A DNA stretch of 64,000 nt from an uncultured Sphaerochaeta sp. (lineage in GTDB: Bacteria > Spirochaetota > Spirochaetia > Sphaerochaetales > Sphaerochaetaceae), in the NCBI RefSeq assembly GCF_963667405.1, contig NZ_OY763408.1, positions 2,317,757 through 2,381,756 on the forward strand, read 5' to 3'. Under the pieces are notes generated by a model. The model was not told the DNA's origin and did no database searches. It saw only the letters and a program-made list of their open reading frames with translations. Positions 55,756 to 63,771 of the stretch are shown here, piece by piece (position 1 is the first letter of the stretch; every line of letters begins with the position of its first letter). A program made the translations under genes and the position numbers.

Positions 55756-56508
55756 TCAGCAGCAGGTGACCCCGCCGTCCACCGGCAGGGAGATCCCGTT
55801 GATGAAGGAGGCCTCGTCACTGGCGAGGTACAATACCGAATTTGCCACATCGCGCGCACTTGCAAGGCGCCCCAGGGGCACCTCGTCCAGCCGCTGCTGC
55901 TTCTTCACCGGATCCTTGAACATCTCCTGCACCAGCGGCGTGTCCACCGTGCTCGGATGGATCGAGTTGCACCGGATGTTCTCGCTGCCGTACCGGCTCG
56001 CGATCGCCTTGGTCAAGAGCGTCACCGCCCCCTTGGTCGTCGTGTACGCCTCCGGCGTGTAGCGGTGCCCGATCAGCCCGCACACGCTGCTGGTGTTGAT
56101 GATCGAACCGCCGCCCTGGCTGCGCATCACACCCAGCACACTCTTGGTGCCCAGGAACACGCTGCCCACGTTCACGTTCATCATCGTGCTGAACTCGCCC
56201 ATGCTCATCTCCTCGATGGGCTTGCGGATGTTGATCCCCGCATTGTTCACCAGCACGTCGATCCGGCCTTGCTCAGCAACAACCGCAGCGACCACCTGTT
56301 TCCAGGCCTCTTCGCTGGTGATGTCCATCTGCAGGAACTTCACCGTTCCTGCAAGATTGGCGAGCTGGGCCTCAGCGCGCTTGCCGCTCTCCTCATTGAG
56401 GTCGAGCAGGTACACCTTTGCACCGCCGTCGGCAAGCACCTTGGCCATCTCAATACCCAGACCACCGGCTCCGCCGGTGATCAGGATCACTTTATCACGT
56501 ACATTCAT
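55756..56508 (-). CDS. SDR-family oxidoreductase
   Basis: Short-chain dehydrogenase of 250 residues with TGGAGGLGIEMA (cofactor), NNAG near 88, the catalytic Ser in NTSSVC and YTTTK. It ends ISLPVDGGVTCC. It differs from the SDR at 51226, so the operon has two distinct alcohol or keto oxidations. Specificity cannot be read. It lies 1 base after the zinc dehydrogenase gene. Confidence 0.87.
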   Translation of the reverse strand: MNVRDKVILITGGAGGLGIEMAKVLADGGAKVYLLDLNEESGKRAEAQLANLAGTVKFLQMDITSEEAWKQVVAAVVAEQGRIDVLVNNAGINIRKPIEEMSMGEFSTMMNVNVGSVFLGTKSVLGVMRSQGGGSIINTSSVCGLIGHRYTPEAYTTTKGAVTLLTKAIASRYGSENIRCNSIHPSTVDTPLVQEMFKDPVKKQQRLDEVPLGRLASARDVANSVLYLASDEASFINGISLPVDGGVTCC

Positions 56509-56509
56509 T

Positions 56510-57538
56510 CTAGCTCTCCAGGATGACTTTCAGCATCTTGCCCTCGCGGTTGTTTTCCAGATCCTTGAAGGCCTGGACCCCATCCTCGAGCGTATAGATG
56601 TTGGTCATCAGCGGCTTGGTGTTGATCTTGCCTTCCGAAAGAAGGCGAAGACTATCGGCAAAGCCCTCCAGATCATAGACATAGTTGCCCTTGATCTTCA
56701 GTTCCATGGTGACAATCTTCTGCATCGGGACCTCGACCACCTTGGCGGCATTGCCGATCCAAATGGCGGTTCCCCCGATCTTCAGGCATTCCAGGGAGTT
56801 CTGTGCAGTCGGAGCAATGCCGACCGCTTCGATGGAAATGTCACAACCTTTGCCACCAGTGAGACGCTTGATGCCATCCATGAAAGGCTCGGTCCTGGGA
56901 TTCAGGACGTCATCGGCTCCCATCTCCTTGGCAACGCCAAGACGGAAATCGGTGGCATCACTGATGATGACATGCTTTGCCCCACGGTATTTGAGCAGGG
57001 CAAGGACAAGCAAGCCAATGGTACCGGCACCGATGACGATGATGTGCTCAGCTTCCTTCAGTTCCTCGTCGCTGATCTTGTAGACCGAACGGTAGGCAAC
57101 AGCCAACGGTTCGGTGAACGCTGCCTCATTGAAGGAGATGCCGTCGAACGGAAGCAGATACTTCTCATCGATGGTCACAAATTCGCACATCGAGCCATTG
57201 GCATCGAGTACGCCCATGCAGATCCCTTCGGGGCAGAGGTTGACCATTCCCTTCTTGCAGAATTCACACACACCGCAGTACGGCTTCGGGAATACCACAA
57301 CCTTCTGACCGACAGCATACCGACCGCCCTTCGGGGCTTCGGCAACAACGCCGGAGAACTCATGACCCATGATCATGGGGGCGGTCCTGCGTCCGGTCTT
57401 TCCGAGGTAACCCTCAAAGTCCGAACCGCAGATGCCATTCGATTTGACCTGGATGAGGTATTGCCCAGCTTTCGCTTCCGGCTTGGGGATGTCCCTCAGT
57501 TCCATAACCTTGTCAGCAACATAGAACAAAGCTTTCAT
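56510..57538 (-). CDS. Zinc-dependent polyol dehydrogenase (MDR family)
   Basis: NAD-dependent dehydrogenase of 342 residues similar to galactitol 1-phosphate/L-iditol dehydrogenases. CGSD near 38 and GHEFSG near 59 give the catalytic zinc ligands, YCGVCEFCKKGMVNLC the structural zinc site, and GAGTIGLLVL the Rossmann motif. It lies 26 bases after the TRAP permease. It is a paralogue of the gene at 2581. Confidence 0.9.
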   Translation of the reverse strand: MKALFYVADKVMELRDIPKPEAKAGQYLIQVKSNGICGSDFEGYLGKTGRRTAPMIMGHEFSGVVAEAPKGGRYAVGQKVVVFPKPYCGVCEFCKKGMVNLCPEGICMGVLDANGSMCEFVTIDEKYLLPFDGISFNEAAFTEPLAVAYRSVYKISDEELKEAEHIIVIGAGTIGLLVLALLKYRGAKHVIISDATDFRLGVAKEMGADDVLNPRTEPFMDGIKRLTGGKGCDISIEAVGIAPTAQNSLECLKIGGTAIWIGNAAKVVEVPMQKIVTMELKIKGNYVYDLEGFADSLRLLSEGKINTKPLMTNIYTLEDGVQAFKDLENNREGKMLKVILES

Positions 57539-57563
57539 TTCACAATCCTTCTTTCAAACAATC

Positions 57564-58847
57564 CTAGTAGATATAACCGAGCAAGCGCGGCAGGAAGAGA
57601 ATCACCTCAGGAACAAATGTCATGATCAAGAGGGCGATGATTTCCATGAACACAAACGGCAATACCGCCTTGGAAAGACGTTCAATACTGATTTTCGCAA
57701 TCGGAGCCGCAACATACAGGCAGGTTCCCACCGGCGGGGTGATCAGACCAAGGTTGAGGTTGACCAACATCACGATGGCAAAGTGCAGCGGCTGGATTCC
57801 CAAAGTAAGCGCGATGGGCAGGAAAATCGGGGCGAGAATCAATACGCTGGCACCCGGATCCATGATCATACCCATAAAGAGCAGGAATACGTTGAGCAAC
57901 AGGAGGAACACAAACTTGTTGCTGGTCAGACCCAGCATGAAGTTGGCGATCAGAGAAGGGATGCGCTCGATTGCGAGCACCTGTCCGAAGAGGTTTGCCA
58001 TGGCGATGACCAGCAAGGTGACCGAGGAGGCTACTGAAGCAGCAACAAAGCTGTCAAACACCTCTTTCAGCGTCATGGTCTTGAGCAGGAACAAGCCGGC
58101 GATGATCGCGTAGATACAAGCGATGACTGCGGCTTCGGTCGGGGTGAACAAGCCACTGAAGATACCTACCACCAATACCACCGGACACATCATGCCGATG
58201 ATCGATTCCTTGAGGGTGAAGAGCACTTCCTTCTTGGAAAGCTTGGTCACTCTTCTGGGGTGGTTGTACTTCTTTGCATACACATACGAGAGAATCATCA
58301 ATACGAGTGCCACGAGAAGACCGGGCACATAACCGGCTGCGAAGAGAGCTCCAACCGATTCACCGGTAGCCATGGAGTAGATGACCATGACGACACTGGG
58401 GGGGATAATGGGACCAATGACCGAAGATGCAACCGTAACTGCTGCTGCGTACTCGGGTGTATAGCCTTCTTTCTCCATGGCAGGGATCAGGATCGATCCA
58501 AGGGCGGCAGTATCGGCGACACCGCTGCCGGTGATGCCGGCAAAGAATACGCTTGCAACGATGTTGATCTGGGCCAGAGCCCCGGGAATCCTTCCGACCA
58601 GGATATTGGAGAAGTTGATCAAGGCATCGGTGATCTTGGAGCGATTCATCAGCTCCCCTGCAAGAATGAAGAACGGGATGGCCAGCAAGATGTAGTTGTC
58701 GATGCCACTGTACATCTTCTGTCCGATCATGCTCAGGGGGATGTTGCCAAGAAACAGGAAATAGTAGAGGGAGGAAACTCCCAAAACGAAGGCGATGGGG
58801 ATGCCAACCACCATGGCGCCAATAAATACCACAAAAAGAATACCCAT
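57564..58847 (-). CDS. dctM: TRAP transporter large permease (DctM-like)
   Basis: Inner-membrane protein of 427 residues with about twelve hydrophobic segments. GITGSGVADTAALGSILIPAM and GPIIPPSVVMVIYS are family motifs. It forms the transport channel with DctQ and takes substrate from the DctP protein, driven by an ion gradient. GGGAG precedes the ATG. Confidence 0.94.
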   Translation of the reverse strand: MGILFVVFIGAMVVGIPIAFVLGVSSLYYFLFLGNIPLSMIGQKMYSGIDNYILLAIPFFILAGELMNRSKITDALINFSNILVGRIPGALAQINIVASVFFAGITGSGVADTAALGSILIPAMEKEGYTPEYAAAVTVASSVIGPIIPPSVVMVIYSMATGESVGALFAAGYVPGLLVALVLMILSYVYAKKYNHPRRVTKLSKKEVLFTLKESIIGMMCPVVLVVGIFSGLFTPTEAAVIACIYAIIAGLFLLKTMTLKEVFDSFVAASVASSVTLLVIAMANLFGQVLAIERIPSLIANFMLGLTSNKFVFLLLLNVFLLFMGMIMDPGASVLILAPIFLPIALTLGIQPLHFAIVMLVNLNLGLITPPVGTCLYVAAPIAKISIERLSKAVLPFVFMEIIALLIMTFVPEVILFLPRLLGYIY

Positions 58848-58858
58848 GGTTTACTCCC

Positions 58859-59371
58859 TTATACGCTGATAGTCTTGCCAGCAATTCCCTTGCTGGAAAG
58901 CAGATCGGCCAAGCCAGAAGCCAGATGGAAAAACATCATGCCAAAGCTGGTGGGGATGAGCAGTTTCACGTACTTCATGGAAATGGGAATAATGTCACCA
59001 CGAATACGGGTTGCCTTGATGGCAGCCTCATAACTGTTGAGGAAGAAGTAGACAACGGAGAACATGAGCGCAAGGTAAGCAACCACCACCACGATCTTGC
59101 CGATTTTGGCAGGGAGACTGTTGATGACCAGGTTGACTCCTGAGTGCTGCTTGTTGCGCAGTGCTGCGCTTGCACCGACATAGGTGAGGCTTACCAAGCC
59201 CCAGCGGGCAAACTCCTCAGTCCAGGAGAAACGCAGGCTGGTGAATCGTGCGACCACCCCGAGGGAGATGACCAGAAACACGCTGATAAGAATGATGGTT
59301 GCCATATAGGTGGCAATCTTTCCGAGGACCCAACTGATCCTATCCAATACCTTAACCACAGTGTACCTCAT
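58859..59371 (-). CDS. dctQ: TRAP transporter small permease (DctQ-like)
   Basis: Inner-membrane protein of 170 residues with four hydrophobic segments and FSWTEEFARWGLVSLTYVGAS near 50-70, the conserved DctQ core. It lies 11 bases before dctM. A hairpin separates it from the dctP gene. Confidence 0.92.
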   Translation of the reverse strand: MRYTVVKVLDRISWVLGKIATYMATIILISVFLVISLGVVARFTSLRFSWTEEFARWGLVSLTYVGASAALRNKQHSGVNLVINSLPAKIGKIVVVVAYLALMFSVVYFFLNSYEAAIKATRIRGDIIPISMKYVKLLIPTSFGMMFFHLASGLADLLSSKGIAGKTISV

Positions 59372-59379
59372 TATGGGGA

Positions 59380-59408
59380 GACGACCGCCAATGAGCTTGG
59401 CGGCCGTC
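59380..59408 (-). promoter_or_regulatory. Intercistronic hairpin after dctP
   Basis: GACGACCGCCA (59380-59390) pairs with TGGCGGCCGTC (59398-59408) with one mismatch and a 7-base loop. There is no T-run. It matches the position of the hairpins in the ABC operons. Confidence 0.6.
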
Positions 59409-59422
59409 CAATCTCAATGTGC

Positions 59423-60586
59423 TTACCAGCCGAACTTGGCTTCGGACTTCTTCACTTCTGCAAGGAAGCGATCGACGATCTCATCCCCGACTTCTCCACG
59501 GAGCCAGTCGTAGGTGGGAGCGGCTGCTTTCTTGAAGAGCTCGAGCTCCTCAGCATTCGGTACATAGACTTCCATGGAGTTTCTCACGGAGTCGAAGTCG
59601 AGTACGCGGGATGCCAAAGCTTCTGCAGCACGGTCAGCATTCTGTGCATGGTATGCAGCAATGGTGATGATGTGCTGGTAGTTCTCAGGCAGGCTGTTCC
59701 AGAAATCGCTGTTCATCAACACGAAGTTCTCACTCCAGGTGTGACCATCAAGGGTGATGTACTTCTGTACTTCGTTCCACTTGTTGGCTGCAATGTTCCA
59801 GATCGGGTTCTCCTGTCCGTCAACAACGCCGGTCTGGCAAGCGGTGTAGATCTCACCGGAAGCGAGCGGGGTTGCACTTGCACCCATGGCTTCAACCATC
59901 TTGACGTAGATCGGGCTCTGCATGACGCGGAACTTGAGTCCCTTCATGTCTGCAGGAGTGCGGATCGGACGTACGTTGTTGGTGAAGTGACGGGTTCCGT
60001 TCTGACCAACGGAGATCATCTTCAGGCCACTGATTTCCTCGAGCTCTGCAGTCATCTCTTTCCAGAGATCGCTGGTGTCGAAGAAGTCCCAGGCGATCTC
60101 GTCGCTCTTGAAGACGTAGGGAAGGAAGATGACCTGGGTCTCAGGCATCAGGGAAGAGACGGTACCGGTGGTGTTCACCATCTCAATACCACCACTCATT
60201 GCCATTTCCATGGTTGCCTTGGTATCACCGAGGGCATTGCCGGGATAGAGCTCAACAGCAATCTTGCCGTTGGAGTTGGCTTCGACGATGCTCTTGAAGA
60301 CCAATGCATAGGCATGTTCCGGAAGCGGTGTCTTGGAGATATCGGGCCAGGTAGCGGCATCATAGTAAGCGAAGCGGATGGTGTAATCGGGCTTCACGGT
60401 ACGGACATCCTGCTTCACAGAGACAGCAATTTTCTCCTGTGCAGTGGAGGGAGCGGGAGCGGCAGCAGCAGTAGCAGCGGGCAGGGTGCCAGCGGTACTT
60501 GCAGCAGCGGTTGCTTTCTTTTCACAACCAAAGAACAGGAACGAGGCAGCTGCGACAAGCGCAAGAACGGCCAATGTTTTTTTCAT
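59423..60586 (-). CDS. dctP: TRAP transporter solute-binding lipoprotein (DctP-like)
   Basis: Binding protein of 387 residues. MKKTLAVLAL leads to the lipobox FFGC with Cys21, so it is probably lipid-anchored; an Ala/Pro-rich linker follows to about 55. The conserved DctP arginine lies in FRVMQSP near 230, where it usually pairs with a substrate carboxylate. An acidic sugar such as a uronate or aldonate is the likely ligand. ATG at 60586 is 12 bases after AGGAG; the frame is open to 60631 across the promoter. Confidence 0.92.
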   Translation of the reverse strand: MKKTLAVLALVAAASFLFFGCEKKATAAASTAGTLPAATAAAAPAPSTAQEKIAVSVKQDVRTVKPDYTIRFAYYDAATWPDISKTPLPEHAYALVFKSIVEANSNGKIAVELYPGNALGDTKATMEMAMSGGIEMVNTTGTVSSLMPETQVIFLPYVFKSDEIAWDFFDTSDLWKEMTAELEEISGLKMISVGQNGTRHFTNNVRPIRTPADMKGLKFRVMQSPIYVKMVEAMGASATPLASGEIYTACQTGVVDGQENPIWNIAANKWNEVQKYITLDGHTWSENFVLMNSDFWNSLPENYQHIITIAAYHAQNADRAAEALASRVLDFDSVRNSMEVYVPNAEELELFKKAAAPTYDWLRGEVGDEIVDRFLAEVKKSEAKFGW

Positions 60587-60626
60587 AGCAGTACAATTCT
60601 CCTTTTTGGATTCTAGCAATAAAGTC

Positions 60627-60655
60627 ATCATACAAGTGAAAAATTGATCTGTAAA
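60627..60655 (-). promoter_or_regulatory. Predicted promoter of the TRAP operon
   Basis: On the - strand TTTACA (60650-60655) and TATGAT (60627-60632) are 17 bases apart, with an A/T-rich stretch upstream that may act as an UP element. A perfect palindrome AAGAATATTCTT lies further upstream at 60731-60742, between the two divergent genes. Confidence 0.6.
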
Positions 60656-60815
60656 GGAAAATTTTTATAATTTTGCTATAAAATAGATAATTCTATATAT
60701 TACAGTTATATTTATACATTTTTGTGTTGTAAGAATATTCTTTTATCGATAGAAAAAGCTTGCATTGTTGACGATATACTTGTATCATAAGTTAAAGAAA
60801 AGGAGAAAAACGGCC

Positions 60816-61532
60816 ATGGAAAAAGCGGACGAAAAACCCCAGTCACTGAGAAGCCAAATCTTTCACAAGCTGAAGAATAGGATTGAGGCAGGCACCTGGG
60901 AAATTGGGGATAAATTCCCTTCGGAGCATCAGCTCTGCCAGGAGTATGAGGTGAGCAGGGTAACCATTCGTTCCGCCATCCAGCAACTTGAGGCCGTGGG
61001 ACTCATCCAGACACACCAAGGGGGACGCACCCAAGTGCTCCGCAACCGGGTCAAGGGTTCGGTCGCCTCACTCAACCCGCTTACAGGAATCAATCTGCGG
61101 ACCGACATCGTCAAGGTGCTTGAGTATCGTCTGGTCGTGGAGAAAGGGACCATCGGACTTGCCGTGCAGCATATCACCGACGATGATCTGGCAGACCTCG
61201 AGGAGATCTTCAACATGATGCTCATCCATCATGATGATGTGAAGAAGTTCAGCCAGGCCGACTATCTTTTCCACCGAAAGATTGCAGAATCCTCAAAGAA
61301 TCCCATTCTCATCCAAGCCAACCAGAGCATTGAGGAAGTGCTTGCAAACACCATGGACAGCATCGTCAGCCTGCTTGGTTGCGCAATTGGTATCCGTTAC
61401 CATCGTCTCCTGCTCTCCTCGCTCAGGACACGTGACAAAAACGCCTGCGAGCAACTCATGGAAGAGCACTTGCAGGCTACGATTGACGGGATCAAAAGCT
61501 TTCTGGTGGTGAATCAGGAAACCTTGGCTTAG
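60816..61532 (+). CDS. GntR/FadR-type transcriptional regulator
   Basis: Regulator of 238 residues with an N-terminal GntR winged helix (LRSQIFHKLKNRIEAGTWEIGDKFPSE, then VSRVTIRSAIQQLEAVGL) and a helical FCD domain. The metal-site histidines of FCD sensors may be in DYLFHRKIAES and later residues. ATG at 60816 has AAGGAG 11 bases upstream. It is divergent from the TRAP operon and probably controls it with an acidic sugar or its breakdown product as effector. Confidence 0.9.
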   Translation: MEKADEKPQSLRSQIFHKLKNRIEAGTWEIGDKFPSEHQLCQEYEVSRVTIRSAIQQLEAVGLIQTHQGGRTQVLRNRVKGSVASLNPLTGINLRTDIVKVLEYRLVVEKGTIGLAVQHITDDDLADLEEIFNMMLIHHDDVKKFSQADYLFHRKIAESSKNPILIQANQSIEEVLANTMDSIVSLLGCAIGIRYHRLLLSSLRTRDKNACEQLMEEHLQATIDGIKSFLVVNQETLA

Positions 61533-61654
61533 GAGGACTTGTCCTTCTTTCTTCCCAATACCGACAGAACGACGAAGATGACCAGGATGACGGTGAAGAT
61601 ACCCGCCATCCCCTGGCCCATCAGCGTCAAGGATTTCAAAAAAGTCGTGTACAT
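61529..61654 (-). CDS. OadG-like small membrane subunit, 41 residues
   Basis: Very short gene after oadB. It begins MYTTFLKSLTLMGQGMAGIF, has one hydrophobic helix (about residues 17-34, IFTVILVIFVVLSVLG), and ends with the basic tail RKKDKSS. Start MxxxFLxSLxLMGxGMxGIF and one helix are the pattern of OadG-type gamma subunits of sodium-pump decarboxylases, here in a minimal form. GGGAGG lies 6 bases before the ATG, and the gene is 12 bases from oadB. Its stop overlaps the regulator stop on the other strand. Confidence 0.8.
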   Translation of the reverse strand: MYTTFLKSLTLMGQGMAGIFTVILVIFVVLSVLGRKKDKSS

Positions 61655-61666
61655 GATCGCCCTCCC

Positions 61667-62803
61667 CTACAGCAAGCCCGGGACAAGACCCAGGATGACG
61701 CCGCCTGCGATGACCGAGGCGATTTGTCCGGCAACGTTTGCCCCAACTGCATGCATCAACAGGTGGTTCTGTGGATCGGCCTGCTGGCCCATGCGCTGAA
61801 TCACCCGTGCTGACATCGGGAAGGCCGAGATACCTGCCGCCCCTACCATCGGATTCACCTTCTGTTTCACAAAGAGGTTGAGGATCTTGGCGAACAGCAC
61901 CCCTGCGATCGTATCGAACACGAAGGCCGCCAAGCCCAAGGCCATGATCATGATGGTCTGGATCGTCACGAAGGATTCGGCCTTCATTGTGGAGGCGATG
62001 GTAATCCCCAGCAGCAGGGTGATGAGGTTGACCAATACCGTCTGGGCTGCAGTGGAAAGCGAGTCGAGAACCGTGCACTCGCGAATCAGGTTGCCGAACA
62101 TCAGCATTCCCACCAAGGAGACTGATGCAGGGGCGATGTAACCGGCCACCATCGTCACGATGATCGGAAAGAGAATCTTCGACCGTTTGGAAACGGAACG
62201 AGGATTGTACGGCATGTGGATCATCCGCTCTTTCTTGGTTGTCACCAGCTTGATGGCGAAGGGTTGGATGATCGGCACCAAGGCCATGTAGGAGTAGGCG
62301 GCAATGGCAATCGGTCCTATGTAGGTGCTTCCCAGTACTTGGCTTACCAGTATAGAGGTAGGTCCGTCGGCAGCCCCGATGATGCCGATTGAGGCGGCAT
62401 CCACAAGACTGAAGCCAAACAGCGTTGCCAACGAGATGGTGGCAAAAATACCCCACTGGGCTGCAGCGCCGAAGAGAATGAGCTTGGGATTGGCCAACAA
62501 CGGTCCGAAGTCGATCATCGCCCCAATGCCGATGAAGAGCAGAAGCGGCATTGCCTCCGCAGCCTCAATGCCAAAATGGAACAACCAGTCCAGGATTCCG
62601 GGCACCTCACCGATGCCAACCATCATCTGATTGACGGCCCCTGAGAAGGGAAGATTGACCAAAATGGCCCCGAAGCCCATCGGAAGCAGCAAGGATGGCT
62701 CCAATTTTTTGGCGATCGCCAGATAGATGAGAAGACCACCAACACCAAACATCACCAATTGCTTCCACGTGGTGCTGAGCAGTCCATCCAACAAGAAGTC
62801 CAT
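61667..62803 (-). CDS. oadB: Sodium-translocating decarboxylase beta subunit (OadB/GcdB-like)
   Basis: Inner-membrane protein of 378 residues with about nine hydrophobic segments. GIIGAADGPTSI near 135 carries the conserved Asp of the sodium site, and the C-terminal HAVGANVAGQIASVIAGG is typical. With alpha (carboxyltransferase/biotin) and gamma subunits it pumps Na+ using oxaloacetate, methylmalonyl-CoA or glutaconyl-CoA decarboxylation. No alpha subunit or biotin-carrier gene is visible in the window, and the upstream neighbour is on the other strand. ATG at 62803 starts the family-like N-terminus. Confidence 0.93.
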   Translation of the reverse strand: MDFLLDGLLSTTWKQLVMFGVGGLLIYLAIAKKLEPSLLLPMGFGAILVNLPFSGAVNQMMVGIGEVPGILDWLFHFGIEAAEAMPLLLFIGIGAMIDFGPLLANPKLILFGAAAQWGIFATISLATLFGFSLVDAASIGIIGAADGPTSILVSQVLGSTYIGPIAIAAYSYMALVPIIQPFAIKLVTTKKERMIHMPYNPRSVSKRSKILFPIIVTMVAGYIAPASVSLVGMLMFGNLIRECTVLDSLSTAAQTVLVNLITLLLGITIASTMKAESFVTIQTIMIMALGLAAFVFDTIAGVLFAKILNLFVKQKVNPMVGAAGISAFPMSARVIQRMGQQADPQNHLLMHAVGANVAGQIASVIAGGVILGLVPGLL

Positions 62804-62932
62804 AGAGAACCCCCAGGGAGAAGAATGGGGGGAGAAGTTGACTTCGCACAATGGCTATGAAGCTCCCCCAACGCAATTCATGATAGAGGGTGGATGGGCT
62901 TAGGTCAAATAAATACCATGAAGAATCAGGAA

Positions 62933-62961
62933 TTGAATGAGACCCAAGCTTATCGTATAGT
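62933..62961 (+). promoter_or_regulatory. Predicted leaderless promoter of the GNAT gene
   Basis: TTGAAT (62933-62938) and TATAGT (62956-62961) are 17 bases apart. The -10 ends 6 bases before the ATG at 62968, so the transcript would begin at about the start codon. No SD is visible. Confidence 0.5.
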
Positions 62962-62967
62962 AGCTGC

Positions 62968-63765
62968 ATGCATACACCACACAAGCTATCCAACGCAGAC
63001 ATTCCGGCAGTTCTTGCCTATATCGCACCCGAGCGGGAAATCAATCTCTTCATTGAGGGGGACATCGAACTGTACGGCCTGGAACGTGATGCAGTGGAGC
63101 TGTTTGCCTTCGGCGATGACTGGGACAGCTTGCTGCTGCGCTATTATGAGAACTACATGCTGGCAAGCAACAAGGCAAACCCAGAACTTGCAGGGGTTGC
63201 ATCCTTCCTGAAAGAGCGGAAGATGCTCTGCCTCAGTGCTAAGGAAGCGTACTTGCTGCAGATGCAACCCTACTTTCCGGCAACCAAGGTGCAGGGAACC
63301 TACCTGTGCAAACTCGACAAGGCCTCATTCAGGCCCAAACCGGGAGGGATGCAGAAACCTCTTCAGCTGGGACCCGATCATGCCGGTGCAATCGTGGGTC
63401 TGTACAAGCAGATAGAGGAGTTTGCCAAGCCCTACCTCGAGCATGAGGAGGAGAAAACCGAGCAGACCCGGGATAATTATGAGAAAGGATGCATCGGCTT
63501 CGGCATCTTCGAGGATGACAAGCTTGTCTGCACTGCCAACATCACCGCCCGGACACAGAGCGGTGCCATGATCATCGGGGTTGCCACCCTCCCTGAATAC
63601 CGGAAAAAGGGGTATGCATCACAGGTGATGAGTGAGTTGTGCAGGCAGTGCTTTGCCGAAGGGATGGGTTTCCTCTGCCTCTTCTATGACAATCCGCTTG
63701 CCGGAGAGCTCTATCACAGCATGGGCTTCGAGACGATCGGGCGTTGGGCCATGATGAGATTCTGA
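62968..63765 (+). CDS. GNAT-family N-acetyltransferase
   Basis: Acetyl-CoA-dependent transferase of 265 residues. The first 110 residues form an unassigned N-terminal region; the GNAT fold follows, with the acetyl-CoA loop in IGVATLPEYRKKGYASQVMSEL near 207-228 (R-K-K-G-Y-A fits the RxxGxG/A pattern). It ends YHSMGFETIGRWAMMRF, a typical GNAT end. The substrate is unknown. It stands alone between oadB and a convergent transaldolase-like gene. Confidence 0.88.
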   Translation: MHTPHKLSNADIPAVLAYIAPEREINLFIEGDIELYGLERDAVELFAFGDDWDSLLLRYYENYMLASNKANPELAGVASFLKERKMLCLSAKEAYLLQMQPYFPATKVQGTYLCKLDKASFRPKPGGMQKPLQLGPDHAGAIVGLYKQIEEFAKPYLEHEEEKTEQTRDNYEKGCIGFGIFEDDKLVCTANITARTQSGAMIIGVATLPEYRKKGYASQVMSELCRQCFAEGMGFLCLFYDNPLAGELYHSMGFETIGRWAMMRF

Positions 63766-63771
63766 GTCGTC

